This document shows positions 11,647 through 22,737 of a stretch of DNA of 64,000 bases, piece by piece. The notes beneath the pieces were generated by a model. That model saw nothing but the letters and a program-made list of their open reading frames with translations, made no database searches and was not told where the DNA came from. The stretch's first letter is position 1. Each line of letters opens with the position of its first letter. Made by a program: the position numbers and the translations under genes. The stretch comes from Larix kaempferi (lineage: Eukaryota; Streptophyta; Pinopsida; Pinales; Pinaceae), in contig BSBM01001941.1 in assembly GCA_027924585.1 (NCBI GenBank), positions 310,001 through 374,000 of the forward strand, read 5' to 3'.

Positions 11647-12415
11647 ATTATGCTGGGTGTATGGAAGTAATTTCATATCTTGAATCTCTAGAGAGTTGCG
11701 TTGAATCGGGGGAGATGGCATTGGAATAATAGGATATGCATGATCATCATGCCTTTGAATCCTTTGGAGATCAATAGTCAACTAGGAGAGTCGAATGAGT
11801 CGCTGATTGAGTGGTTGCATATGTAATCAATTGGGTGGTCTAATATGCATTCAATTAGGTGCTCAAATAAGCATTCAATTGGTTGAATAGTTAGACTAAA
11901 AAAATTGATTGGTCTGTAGAATAAGGCATAAATCCATAATTTTGTAATTGACCCTTTCTAATCTATTGGACCTTTTCTTCCTCACCTCAAGGGAGTTGGT
12001 TACATTTTGGTGCTATATAAGATGGAATTATGACTTGACCTAATATATGAGTGTATGTTGAAGAGTGTACGGAAATGTTTTGTTTTCTTACACTACTATG
12101 TATGTTGAGATATGCTTGGTTGTGATTAAATGTTGTAAAGGCGTCTTTTAGACACCACATCTCTTATGGAATACTATCTTTTTCATTTGCGTAATCCTCT
12201 GATTCTACAACATAAAGTTCCGATGTTATGTTGGAGCCATAGTGAAATATATATTATATTATTGAAACTGAAAATGAAGAATTTAAAGTCACTAACATAG
12301 AAGGATTGCCATATGGTCAATATGGAATAAGATATCCTCTCATAGAGGTATTAGAGTCATATCCTTTTACATAAATAAGATTCTCTCCACCTCATGTTAG
12401 GCTTCACAAGAAAGA
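11647..12415. other. AT-rich DNA, no gene seen
   Basis: It contains two close copies of 'gcattcaatt' near 11840-11880 (a short local repeat) and nothing coding. Confidence 0.4.
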
Positions 12416-12419
12416 CCCT

Positions 12420-14055
12420 TTCAATCAATTAATACATATGGATGGATATCAAGCACAAATCCTAAAAACTGGAGGACTTGTGCTCATCCCTCACATTTAC
12501 AAGCTCTTCAATATGGCAGTGAAGAGGGGTCCCTAAGCCATGGACTCAAAGCTTCATTGTCCTCATTTTTAAAGTGGGGATAAAAACAACCCTCTAATTG
12601 TAGGACCATTATGTTTATCCCTCTTTTTTCCAAGTTATATGGAATTATTCTAGAAAAGATGATTATAATATGGTTAGAAAGTCAATAAAAAAGGATAAAT
12701 ATTAGGCCAATTTTAGAAGCTACCATTCAATCATGTACTACTTGGTTATAGTTAGGATGGTCACAATGGAATGTTGCAATCTTGTGTTCCTTCATTGAAT
12801 TTAGGAAAGTGTTTGACAAGGTGCCTAAAATCAATCTTTTGAATAGATTAGAAGAGTTAAACTCTCTAATGGATATGAGAATTTCCAAGATAAGGCTTTA
12901 TAAGAATGTTATTGCTAGTTAACAACACATAGGGTTGGCCAAAAGAAATTAATTGTAATATATAAGCTAAGCAAGGTTGTCCCTTGTACCCTACCCTTTT
13001 TCATATTTACATTGATAAGTTAGAGGTATGTGCAGAAGAAGTAGGCTGTGATGAAACTACTTTATTGGGAATGATAATGATCCTTCTTCTTTATGTTGAT
13101 GATGTTTTTCTTACGGCGAGGTTTCCCTTTAGTCTCAACAAGAAACCAAGAATTCTCAAGGATTTCTATTCTAGTATGGTTATGACATTAAACACCGACA
13201 AAGCAAAGATTATGATAATCAAATACAAAAATATCGCTTATGCTAATATTGTGTATGAAAATAACGACTTAGAGGAAGTCACTTCATAAAAATATCCATG
13301 TCGATGTTCATGAATCATCACAAGCTTAACTAGAACTGTAACACTGAGAAAATAATTAATGGGGGTTGAAAGAGTATTTTGGTCTTGAAAGCACTTGTAA
13401 ATCAATGGACTTATGGTTGTGGGAAAAAAGAAACTTCTCTTTGGTATTATCATAACTTGTGCTATATTACATAGATGTGAAATTTGGGGATGCAACATCT
13501 TTAGAGAATCATGGAGAAGGATTGAACAAATCTAGAAGTGTTTTATAATCAATACACCCTATCCTATCCTCTTCATAGAAGCCAATCTCCCCCCATTGAG
13601 AATATAGATATGACTAGGTACATAATGTATAAGCACATGATAACTAACATGAAAGACGAGAGGGTTTCTAAGATTTCTTCAAACTCCAGTGATTGCCACC
13701 TATATCTTAAGATGGGTTGGCATAAATATGTTGATTATTGGCCGAATCATTGGAGAATAGAAGAGGTTACTTTGAAAGATATTGAGACGATTGAAAATAC
13801 TATTACCACTAAATTTAAGGAGAAATTGTGGTGCAATAAAGAATTGGAGGACAAGAGAAAATTAAGATACAATAAAGAGGTCATTGATCCCAATACAAAA
13901 TATCAAAAGGATCTTTCTTTTATAATTAAATTAAAGAAGAAAATCAGCATTGCTAAAACAAGAACAAATTACCATGTGCTATAATGAACAGGGAATTGGA
14001 CAATTCCTAGAATGACATGGCATGAAATAATTTGTCATCTTTGTGATATATGAAT
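12420..14055 (+). pseudogene. LINE reverse transcriptase and C-terminal region relic
   Basis: Part of ORF2 of a non-LTR retrotransposon. In order: RT blocks around 12450-12750 in broken frames; motif A around 12790-12830 as 'FRKVFDKVP' with the catalytic Asp kept; an open stretch at 12984-13289 with 'YPTLFHIYIDKLE', the catalytic box 'LLYVDDVFLTA' and 'MTLNTDKAKIMI', the LINE thumb pattern; then after stops a 148-codon open piece (13538-13984) with 'MGWHKYVDYWPNHW' and 'KEKLWCNKELE', ending with 'CHLCDI', the start of the LINE C-terminal Cys-rich motif. No endonuclease or poly-A tail is seen. Truncated at both ends. Confidence 0.8.
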
Positions 14056-16300
14056 GTTGGTTTTAGTGGACGTTAATAACGATCCCAACACAAACACTTT
14101 GCATGCAAACAAATAACAAAGATATGATGGAGACAATTTATTCCCTTTCAATGCAAACCATTCTCATCTGATGCTAAGATACAACCAATAATTCATTTAT
14201 CAATGTCACTATCATTTTCCATTACATTGATATTATAACATGCATAAATAAATAAATAAATTGAATTTTTCAACCAAGCCATTATGTCTAACACTTCACA
14301 TTCAACTCTATCAATCTATCAACAAATCCTTTCCATGCTAAACTATACTCATTCTCTTTCAACTACATTAACATTAAGCCCATTTTTATGTTGGTTTTGT
14401 TCCATATACAAATTCATAAATATTAAATAATGATAGCGATATAATTTTTGACACAACAAGGTTGCATTCCTCCTCTTGACATACATAAATTTTAACCCAT
14501 ACCAAGGGTAATTATAAGCATGAAACTAAACTTCAAATCTTGTAACATTCAAGCCAAGCAATCTTCTTTTTAATACAAGAGATTACAAGATAACACTAGG
14601 GGCATTTGTTTCTCATACAAAAACATGCCAAGATTTTGTCAAACAAGTCATTCCTAGTATTTCTCCAAGCAAATGTTAAGCCTAAAGGACATACACCCAA
14701 TACACGAGGCTTAACACAAGGAACCAATAAATGTAGGGTAGTTTCATGTCCACCCCTAGTTTCTAAGAAAAAAATGAAAACTTCAACAACTACAACTGAG
14801 GAGGGTAGAATATTTACTCATAAGGAATAAATAATTTTCCCTCATAATTCAAAGTAGAGAAGCTCTACTACCACTAAATATTGGAGAAAATATTCTCCTT
14901 TTAAGAGAACATACACTGTTTAAAAAGTAAGGAACAAATAATATTTTTTTACAACCACTTAACATGCTTATAATGGATATTGTCTTCTAATAGGTCCGAT
15001 CACAACTTTTGACCTAATAACCATAATCTTCTTGCACCTTATTCAAAGAACTCATGTGATTTCAATGAGAATTTCCTACAATTTGCAAGATTTATAGAAA
15101 TAAAAGGTCATTTTCCCAGGGAAGGTTCTACACAGAAGGACGTAGTTTAAAATACATCAATGAGCCTAGCTTATATATGTAGAGTAGTAAAATATTTAAA
15201 AATTCACTATTCCACTTAGACATTTATTCAAACACTTGGAAAACATTCCTTAACGACCGCTGGAACATATTACATTTACCAACATCACTCTATTCACCAT
15301 ACATCTTTCATTCTTCAACAACTTCTAATCATGACATGTTTAGAAATGATTACCAACAAAATCATCATTTATCCAAATAGGCATTTGAACTCTTTCGATA
15401 TATTTTATTCCAATGCACACATTCTTCATTTTATAACATACATACCCATGCAATTCTTGAGTAGAATTTAGAAAAGTTTCTTAGAAAAAAATGTACAATT
15501 CCTTATCCGTCTTCTTTCCAACAAGAAGTTAGTACAACACATACTTTCTCAATATATGACGACTACAATCTAGAATATTTTGGTTACCACTAGATAAGCC
15601 TTCCAACTAGTAACTATATTAATACATATAAATCATATTGTTAACATCACATATATGATAAACAAACTAACAATCTAAACTTACTTACAATACTAGTTTT
15701 ACTTGACCAACTAAATAATGTTGTTATCTTAATGAGTGTCGGCCTTCAATTCCTTTCCTTTTCCATCTCAATTGAGGCCTACGAATTTATACCCTACCAT
15801 ACATAAATAATACTTCTCATAGGATCGTTGAGCTATGTAGGATTACAACCAAGAGTAGAATTAGAAATAAACCAATTGAAATATGCTCTAGTGGTGGGGT
15901 TTCTAGCTATTGGACTTGGTGTACCAATGTTTCTTAGTATCCTTCATTAGATCCAAATTACCATACACAAGAAGTTTAACAAAATATCAACATGATTTTG
16001 ACAAAATTTCCCTATATTTTAGGTCATACCCCCAAAACCCATGGATACCCCTTATAGTTATAGGCTCCATAAGGAATTCCATCTTAGCCTCATAAAAGCT
16101 TCCTTATTTTCTTATTTTCTATTAGTCACCCCTTAGGGTACAACCCCACCTTTTTCCGTTTATTTGTATTTTTTACTTAATTGTGGATTGTCCCCCTTAG
16201 GTGTCATCTTTGGGTTTTTCTCCAATATTCATTTTCATGAAATAAATAATTCTTAATTTTGATTTAATAATACTATTTTGAGTTCTCACTAAAAGTGGGT
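14056..16300. other. AT-rich DNA, no gene seen
   Basis: Short frames only (for example 14606-14830 and 15910-16095), without domain motifs or conserved neighbours. No LTR pair, inverted repeat or RNA gene recognised. Confidence 0.4.
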
Positions 16301-16424
16301 ATTTTTTCATGTAAAATAATAGCCAACCAAGTTTTTCATCATCCAAAACAGCGCAATAGTGCGCTCGTAAAGACTAACACGCCCAGCCATGTTGCTAGGA
16401 TCCATGATCCAATTCTCCAACTTC

Positions 16425-16703
16425 TTACGCTCCCCCCCCCAGGGTTTCCCTACTCAGACGAGCCCACCTTTGTTGTTCATAGTCATTGATGTCCCTTTGG
16501 ATTTCCAAGGGGATGTTAAGAGAGAAGGAAGTTGCCTCCCTATGCGCCTGCTGATAGGCACGAGACAGACCACCACTCGACTCCCCCAGAGAATCCCCAC
16601 GCCCTCTCTTCCTATTGCGACTGGAATTATCTCCAACCTCAAGACGACAATTAGTATCTTCCGTCTCCTTCATCCTCTCACCAGAGGCTTGCTCCATAAT
16701 CAA
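16425..16703 (-). CDS. Unrecognised 92-codon reading frame, probably a repeat fragment
   Basis: I do not recognise this. It encodes a charged, low-hydrophobicity peptide rich in Glu, Arg, Ser and Gly ('NRKRGRGDSLGESSGG'), and its GC content is well above its surroundings. An RNase H relic lies upstream on the same strand. The composition could suit the tail of a LINE ORF1 or another retroelement, but no motif decides it. A C run at 16433-16440 lies inside its last codons. No promoter was seen. Confidence 0.25.
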   Translation of the reverse strand: MIMEQASGERMKETEDTNCRLEVGDNSSRNRKRGRGDSLGESSGGLSRAYQQAHREATSFSLNIPLEIQRDINDYEQQRWARLSRETLGGGA

Positions 16704-16875
16704 CTAGATTACCAAAACTTGCATGCATGCAGAAAACCAGCAATGATGATCATGGTTGCCACCTTGAGCCTCCATATATTCTCACTTGCCACCGACTATT
16801 ATGATGAACCGGGTACATCTTAATAATTGTAGGAGGTACAGGCTCTGATTTTCTTCCGTCATTTCCCCCATCGAA

Positions 16876-16964
16876 GAACTGCGAAGGAGGATGAAAAGAC
16901 TGATCGAGAACTGCGAAGGAGGATGAAAAGACTGATCGAGAACCGCGAAGGAGGATGAAAAGAC
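16876..16964. repeat. Minisatellite, 32-bp unit, about 2.8 copies
   Basis: The unit 'gaactgcgaaggaggatgaa..' repeats at 16876, 16908 and 16940 with a single change (gaactg to gaaccg). The near identity implies recent expansion. Confidence 0.9.
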
Positions 16965-17083
16965 AAGAGTTAAAGGTTGATGCGGACAACTGCAAAAGGA
17001 AAGAGTTAAAGGTCGAATATGCGGACAACTGCAAAAGGAAAGAGTTAAAGGTCGATGCGGACAACTGCAAAAGGAAAGAGTTA
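16965..17083. repeat. Minisatellite, 36-39 bp unit, about 3.2 copies
   Basis: Units start at 16965, 17001 and 17040 ('aagagttaaaggt'), with a partial one to 17083. The middle unit has a 3-bp insertion. It directly abuts the 32-bp minisatellite, yet the units differ. Confidence 0.9.
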
Positions 17084-17524
17084 CGTGTCCCGATTATCGT
17101 CAGCATGATGTCTTCTCGCACGAAAAACCATAATGTCTTGGTCCTGGATAACTTTGCAGCTATCCCGAAAAACTGCTTCTGTCAAATCGTCCCATGTATA
17201 AGCGCAGGTGGCCATGTGAACACAGCTCCCGTGGTTGGCCAGCAGATCAGCTTGATGTGGGAGAAGGAAAGCGCTACGCTCTGCAAGAACAAGGAAGATA
17301 GAGCCTTCCAACTGCCACGATGACGCCACTTTGGAGGTTGATTTTACACAATGCATCTTAGTATCCATGTGGAGAATGATCTTGGAATCACCTTCCATGA
17401 TTAGAGGGGTCCATATTTTTTGACATGCGAGCAATATTCCTTGGTTAAGACCTTGATCTAGTTCGGCAGCATTATTAGACTCTATCCCCAAAAAACCAAT
17501 TTTGAACCCCAGCATGGGGTCCAA
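17081..17524 (-). pseudogene. RNase H-like domain relic (plant LINE-type, RVT_3)
   Basis: Plant type-I RNase H-like domain of the kind found at the C-terminus of many plant LINE ORF2 proteins. The 147-codon frame shows 'GIESNNAAELDQGL' (the Glu of the active site), 'LIMEGDSKII' (the second acidic residue) and 'HQADLLANHG' (usually 'ADxLANxG', the last Asp). The first catalytic Asp would lie upstream of the Met and is not readable. The frame runs into the minisatellite at its end. Probably a fragment of a LINE different from the one at 12.4-14.1 kb; a host RNase H-like gene is unlikely given the isolation. Confidence 0.65.
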
Positions 17525-17534
17525 GTAGCCCTAA

Positions 17535-17817
17535 GAGGATGCTCGGCATAAATTGTGTGTTGAAGAAAATGCCGGTAGCACATGGGGATATTGTAGGCTG
17601 CTATTTTGTCTAATCAACCATGGTCTCAGTTTGTCCAAAGAGATCACCCCGAAGAAGAATTTATGGACTTGCCAAAACAGTGGTTTAGGGAAATTAGACC
17701 AAGCCTAGGAGAAGATAAAAAATTGTCCAAGTATGGTAAAATCTGCCTAATTGGCCTTAGGGAAATGCTCGCCACAACTCATAGGATGACGATCAAAATA
17801 TTCCGAGAGTGTGGATC
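17535..17817 (+). repeat. Fragment related to the solo LTR at 52.2-54.5 kb
   Basis: Blocks 'gttgaagaaaatg', 'catatgggaat/catggggatat', 'ccatggtctcagtttgtc', 'gccaaaa' and 'tcataggatgacga' occur here in the same order as in 52780-53010. The match stops where the C/G array begins at about 17820, so the array or its carrier interrupted or truncated this LTR. Confidence 0.7.
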
Positions 17818-17820
17818 TCC

Positions 17821-18479
17821 AAACCCCCCCCCAAAAGTCCAAAAGTCCAACAGGAATTTTGGGGGGGGTTTGGAAAGACCCCCCCCAAAAGTCTTGTTGG
17901 ACTTTTGGAATTTTGGGGGGGGTCTTTCCAAACCCCCCCAAAAGTCCAAAAGTCCAACAGCACTTTTGGGGGGGTCTTTTAAAAACCACCCCCAACAGTC
18001 AAATTCTAAGGACTTTTGAGGGGGGTTCTTAAGGACCGCCCCCAAAAGTTAAATTCTAAGGACTTTTGAGGGGGGTTTTTAAGGACCGCCACCAAATACC
18101 TTTAAAAAACGTTTTTTTTGGGGGGGGGTTTAGCAAGACCGCCACAAGCCACTTTTAGGGGGTCATGACTTTTGGGGGGGGGGGGGGTTTCCACAACTGC
18201 CCCCAAAAGTATTGAAAATTGGACTTTCAAGGGCGGAAGGGGGTTAAACAACCGCCCCTAAAAGTATTAAGAATTGGACTTTGGGGGGGTTTACAAAACC
18301 GCCCCCAAAAATCCTAACAATTGGAATTTTTAGGGGTTTTTTTAAAAAACTGCCCCCAAAGGTCCAATTTTCGGGACTTTTGAGGGGGTTTTTGAAGAAC
18401 CGCCCCCAAAGACCTAAACAAAATTTAGGGGGGGGGGTTTAGCAAAACCGCCGCAAGCCAAAACCGCCCCCAAAAGGGT
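17821..18479. repeat. Array of about 12 units of alternating C and G runs
   Basis: Each 45-65 bp unit has the form (ac)cgCCCCCaaaagt..acttttGGGGGggttt..a, a C run and a G run of 5-14 bases with complementary flanks, so each unit and each neighbouring pair can fold back. The units vary more than the runs. Both strands carry four or more close G runs, so quadruplex or i-motif folding is plausible. Frames read through it encode only Pro/Gly/Lys repeats and are not genes. It ends in a CACTA-like terminus, so it may be the subterminal repeat region of such an element. Confidence 0.85.
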
Positions 18480-18493
18480 ATTTTGTTGTAGTG
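18480..18493 (-). repeat. CACTA-like terminal sequence
   Basis: On the minus strand it reads CACTACAACAAAAT, close to the CACTACAAGAAAA ends of plant En/Spm (CACTA) transposons, with the C/G array just inside as subterminal repeats. It lies exactly where the reading frame of element F breaks, so it marks an insertion edge. The other end is not found. Confidence 0.65.
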
Positions 18494-19107
18494 TCAAGTT
18501 CCTCTTCCACCACAACAAGTGCTTGGTTCTCATCAAGCTCATATTCAAAAACATCAAGAGCCTGCAAGTTTCCATGTTTCTCATGATCCATCATGTCATG
18601 AGAAGCCTCTCCATGTAAGGCTTCTTCTACGTTTAAGGAAGCTTCACATTTGGTCTTCCTTTCTTCTCCTTTCCTTTGATTGGTACTTTGTTTGTGCTCC
18701 TCCAAGCAAGATGAATCATATCGCCCCTTAGTTGTCTTAGGATCAAGATCTTGGGAGCCTCTTTTTGAAGAAAATCCAAAAATTCTCTTCAAGTAGGAAA
18801 CACTTGCACCCAATGAAGCTTTGTACATTTCCCTGCTCTTTTCACTCAAACATATATGATTTGCTCTCCAAGGTCTTTTGCAAGAATGGCATAAACCTTT
18901 CTTCGCTAACTCCACATATTCAATATTGGGGCTATTTTCATACACCCAATAAGAAAAGTCTTCAAAAGAAATGGCATTTTTTGTACCTCCCTTATACAGA
19001 TCAAGATATGCCTGATATTGTTGGGGCAAGGTTTTACATGTTGCTCTCAATATTTGTAGTTCATTCATGGAATTTTACTCATAGGAGTCATCATAATAGT
19101 AAGACAT
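18494..19107 (-). pseudogene. E/F-family zinc-knuckle protein, truncated
   Basis: Function unknown. The frame begins at 19107 with 'MSYYYDDSYE', the same start as in E; after one stop it is open from 19068. It contains 'KTLPQQYQAY', then a zinc-knuckle-like 'GLCHSCKRPWRANHIC' (CX2CX7HX2C) that is intact here though broken by a stop in E, then 'YLKRIFGFSSKRGS' and an acidic tail with 'DHEKHGNL'. Compared with E the middle is deleted, joining the zinc region to the 'HDMMDHEK' segment. It ends in the CACTA-like sequence, so the last residues of the frame (FGGGFG) belong to the insertion. The Cys-His motif resembles gag nucleocapsid knuckles, so a gag-derived protein is my best guess. Confidence 0.6.
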
Positions 19108-19155
19108 GGCTGAAATTTCTTCTTCAATGGATGACCCTAATGCATAGGTGCAAGG

Positions 19156-19173
19156 ACCATGCTTTGATACCAC
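19156..19173 (-). other. Primer-binding site of element F
   Basis: On the minus strand, directly after the LTR end '..ggacattaca', it reads gTGGTATCAAAGCATGG, differing from the common plant initiator-Met site TGGTATCAGAGC at one base in the first twelve. Confidence 0.75.
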
Positions 19174-21561
19174 TGTAATGTCCCCAATTTGAAAATTTTC
19201 CCAATTTGGTCAATTTTTGAAACTTGGACTAGTAAAGCCCCAAACTATCCCAAATGATCCCAAATATTTTAGAATGGTGTATGGAGTGGATTGAGATGTA
19301 TTTGAACACATTAAATCAGATATTATATGCTTGGACACTTCCCAAATACTTCATGAACTTTCATTTACAATTAGAGAATGAAAGGCAGAATTACTAGGAA
19401 AATCGATGTTGAAACTCCCAAGGGTAGATGGCTCCAAAATAATCCTAAGGATTTCGAATTGGGACCGAGAGTGTTTGAAAGGTATTGAGACATAAAAATG
19501 AAGCTTATGGATCCTTGTAAACTCTCAAAATACTTCTGCAACATTCGTTTAACTTCAGGAGAAAATAGGGAAATTTACTAGTAAATTCGAGGTTCAAACC
19601 CCCAAGGATAGAGGTCACTAATGACTTCCCAAATGCGGTACGACCCTAAAAAATTTCAGAGCTGAGACATGTATTATTTAAAGGACTTAAATGGGAACCC
19701 AAATGCATCATTAATCAGTTTCTAAAGGCTACTTCAACTCCCATAAATCATAGGTTTGTGGACATGTCTTCACATAGGGGGAAATGATAGGAAACTTCAC
19801 CACTTGCTAAGAAATTCGAGATTTGTGTTCCAAAGTCTTATGTAATGTATATGAAATTTTTTTAGGACATTAATTACTCTCCATACATCATAAAAATCAT
19901 ATAGATGAACCGATACAAATCGAAATAAAGTAACTTCAAGCTCTCATAACAAGATATAGGGAAAATGACACCATTAATGCATTGTTTGGTATTTTTACAT
20001 TGTTTCACTTGGTATTTAGACCTGAGGATATTATGAGAATCAAATAAATATATAATATATCATATTACAAATAAATTGTGTATATTGGACTCTCACAAAG
20101 AGGTCAGCATCTCGCCATGTGTGCCCTTCCTCCAAGAGCCAAAATATGCAGAGAAATGTGAGATAGAGATGGGAACAAGTTGAAGAAGAAAGAATCACGA
20201 GCTTCCATGTAGCTTCAAAATGCAACAAATAAATCCATTTTAGCTCCAAATGAAAGGTCTGAATGTCCTCTCCAATTTCCAATTAGGATGAGAATCTTTC
20301 ACCCTCGAAATTGGTACTAAGGCAAGTAGAGTAAACACTCCACTAGCATGGACAAGCTAGAAGCTCTCCAAATTGCAAAGATGCAAATAAAAAAGGATAA
20401 AAAGATGCTTTACTTATTTTTTCTTGTCTTTTATAAACTTCTCAAGTCCTCCATGGGTCGAATTCCTTCCAAAATCCTCATGCCAACTCAAGTCGGGAAG
20501 AGATTCCAATGTGTGCCACTTGTCCAACAATTCCTAGTCTTCATCTTCCCTCAATTCGAATGGGGAAGATTCTTGGCTTCCATAACTCCCTTGTGCGCCC
20601 TATTAGAGGTTATTTTTAGCCATGACATGTCATATATGTCATATGTCAACAATTAGGTCTAAAATTTGTCATAGGTGTCATAGAATCTTCATCATTGTTG
20701 TCATAGGAGTTAGGGAATCTAGCTCCAAGTGTCACAATTATTCTAAGATGCCTCTTCCTCTTGCACGGGAGTTATTCTTCCACTTCAATTCGAACTTCAA
20801 GACTCATGCAATGAATAATACCTCTTAAAATACCCCAAGAATGTTTTTTTTTTTTTTTTTGTAACTAGGGGAATCGACAACTGGGAAGGGGCTGGTACTC
20901 GCGTGACACGGGGTCCAGGGATCCAATCACATCCGCTACCACTATACCCCTAGGTGTACCCACACATCCCGCAAGCATGGGGCATGGGTAAGCCGGGGTG
21001 ATTTGACCTCATGAGCTCCATTTAAAACATTTCCTTCATATCAAGCGAATTGTCGGTTGAGCTACACCCCTGCGGGCAATCCCCCAAGTATGTTACCCTT
21101 CATCTTGAACTCGAATTGGTGAGAGAATCATGCCAAGTGTAGTGAGGAATCTTGCCACATGTGGGTCCCACAACCTCTTATGTGCCCTCATGATCCAATG
21201 CCACCTTATTTTCTTGTATTATTATTTAATTGACCCATTTAATGTGAATTTGTAAGTCTAAGGTCATTTTGGGTCTTGTAGCTCCTTTACTCCAACTTTT
21301 AATGCTTCCACCCCCAACCTAGGGAACTAGTAATTTTCCTCCACGATAGTTCATTTGGATGGGAATATTACAAATTTTGAATTGGGAATTTTCTCTTGAT
21401 GTGACCCACCTTGTCCATTTGGATCTAATTTTGCATTATTACCAACTTGGACATCATGCTTGGCAATTATTTGACCCTTAGCATCAATTTGACAAACTAT
21501 CAGGACTATGGCCAAGGGGCTTAGGCCATTGTGGCCTAATGCAAATTTTTGGGACATGACA
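19174..21561 (-). repeat. 5' LTR of element F (2388 bp)
   Basis: It starts 'tgtaatgtcc' and ends 'gggacatgaca', matching the LTR termini of E. It is about 380 bp longer than the E LTR, of which about 250 bp is the SINE insertion and about 130 bp is extra sequence near 21330-21460. Confidence 0.85.
20845..21081 (-). mobile_element. tRNA-derived SINE inside the F LTR
   Basis: A 237-bp element on the minus strand. Its 5' end reads like a tRNA: 'gggtgtagctcaaccg' includes a full A box (TAGCTCAACCG fits TRGYNNARNNG), and 'aggtcaaatcacc' is a B box with one mismatch. The body contains 'cccatgccccatgcttgc', and the 3' end is an A tract (T run at about 20844-20861). Flanking copies 'ccccaagaatgt' (20833-20844) and 'ccccaagtatgt' (21082-21093) are the target duplication, and element E has the uninterrupted 'cccaagaaca' site. 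Its polymerase III promoter boxes are largely kept. Confidence 0.88.
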
Positions 21562-22719
21562 ATTGAACATATTGTCCCGATTGCATGGTGACTAGTTACC
21601 AATCAGTGTAGCAATTACATATTAATATTTGGATTATTGTGGACCTTTATGTTGTCCCATTTTTTATGAGGATGGGTCTCTTATTCATATATAATAAGAT
21701 GGGTTTCTTATTCTATTGTTTTGTCGAATGTCGTAAAATGTAACATTGTTGATTAAATATATGGATGGTTTACACTTTTATAATGAATAAATGTGTATTA
21801 TGATGTTATAGCACATTACTACAATCATTATATTCAAATGTAGTAATTAAAATTCAAAAATCAATTGTATTCTTAAAAAGTGGATTTTCTAATGTTTAAT
21901 TGAATTAAAAGAACAATTAATTCAAAAAAAGACATATTGATGCATTGTATTTGTTGAACTCACTAAATACTATGGGGAATTCATAAATAGTAAATGGTGC
22001 ATTTAAATTGCTACTATAAACTGATGCCTTTTGTTGAATTATCCGCACCAGTGCACATACATGTTATAATCACACCATTTATTTCAACAACAACAACAAC
22101 AACATTTCTATTAATGGTACTTTAAAAATTACCATTACAACATATTATTGTGCACAAAGTAGTATATGCACCATAGTTTTTGATAAATTGGAAGCATGGA
22201 TGTGTTTTTAAAACTAAATGCATTGGTGGTGATACATATGGCAACATCACCTTTGTCATCAATGGTACATAACAATTCAATGCACATAATAATATATGAA
22301 TCAATGCATATTTGTATACAATACGAACCTAGAAGTTTTTGATAAACAATGTGCACTGGGGCATATGAGATATAGAAGTGCATCAATGCACTCATGCGTA
22401 TAATCAACATGGGGGTGTCTAATACATAATATACATACTAGGGTGACATGTATATATTTTGGTCACCAACTCATCTTCTCTAATGTTATGCATTGGCATT
22501 TTGTAGTGTTGGTATACAAAAATGCACATTTTGGAAATATACGCACATCTTAAAAAATATCCACTATAAGAATTTCCCACTCATTTATTTTTAGTTATAA
22601 TGAAATTTGTTTGAAGCTCCATAAAAACCTATGTTACAAATGGTAGAGGTTTTAGTGAAGATTTTTTTGTTTTTTATTAATTTTTCCTAATCTTGTCATA
22701 ATAAAAATATCTACTAGAA
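21562..22719. other. AT-rich DNA with recurring ATGCAC/GTGCAT words
   Basis: No gene. From about 21990 to 22540 the words 'gtgcat', 'atgcac' and 'gtgcac' recur on both strands, as subterminal repeats of a CACTA element might, with a CACTA-like end just to the right. A (CAA)n run lies at 22086-22103. Confidence 0.4.
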
Positions 22720-22737
22720 GGTGTTTTCCTTGTAGTG
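22720..22737 (-). repeat. Second CACTA-like terminus
   Basis: On the minus strand it reads CACTACAAGGAAAACACC, close to plant CACTA ends. Its interior would lie to the left. No matching left end was found, so this is a single-end call. Confidence 0.5.

Larger units (their letters stand above)
18494..21561 (-). mobile_element. Element F: truncated long-LTR element related to E
   Basis: It keeps one 2.39-kb LTR (19174-21561), the primer site and the first part of the internal ORF, then is cut at 18493 by the CACTA-like end. LTR ends ('tgtaatgtcc..gggacatgaca'), primer site and protein all match element E at 55-62 kb. Minus-strand orientation follows from the primer site and ORF. The 3' half and second LTR are missing. 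F is more decayed than E and is older or separately evolved. Confidence 0.85.

Noticed and set aside
16750-17323. ORFs of 122-123 codons across the minisatellites
   Set aside because: Their peptides are translations of the tandem units; open only because unit lengths are near multiples of three.
17000-17820. A left end for the CACTA-like element
   Set aside because: No CACTACAACAAAA start was found to the left, so a complete element is not claimed.
17606-18050. Several frames of 70-140 codons on both strands around the C/G array
   Set aside because: They read through C and G runs and give Pro/Gly/Lys repeats on both strands; compositional, not genes.
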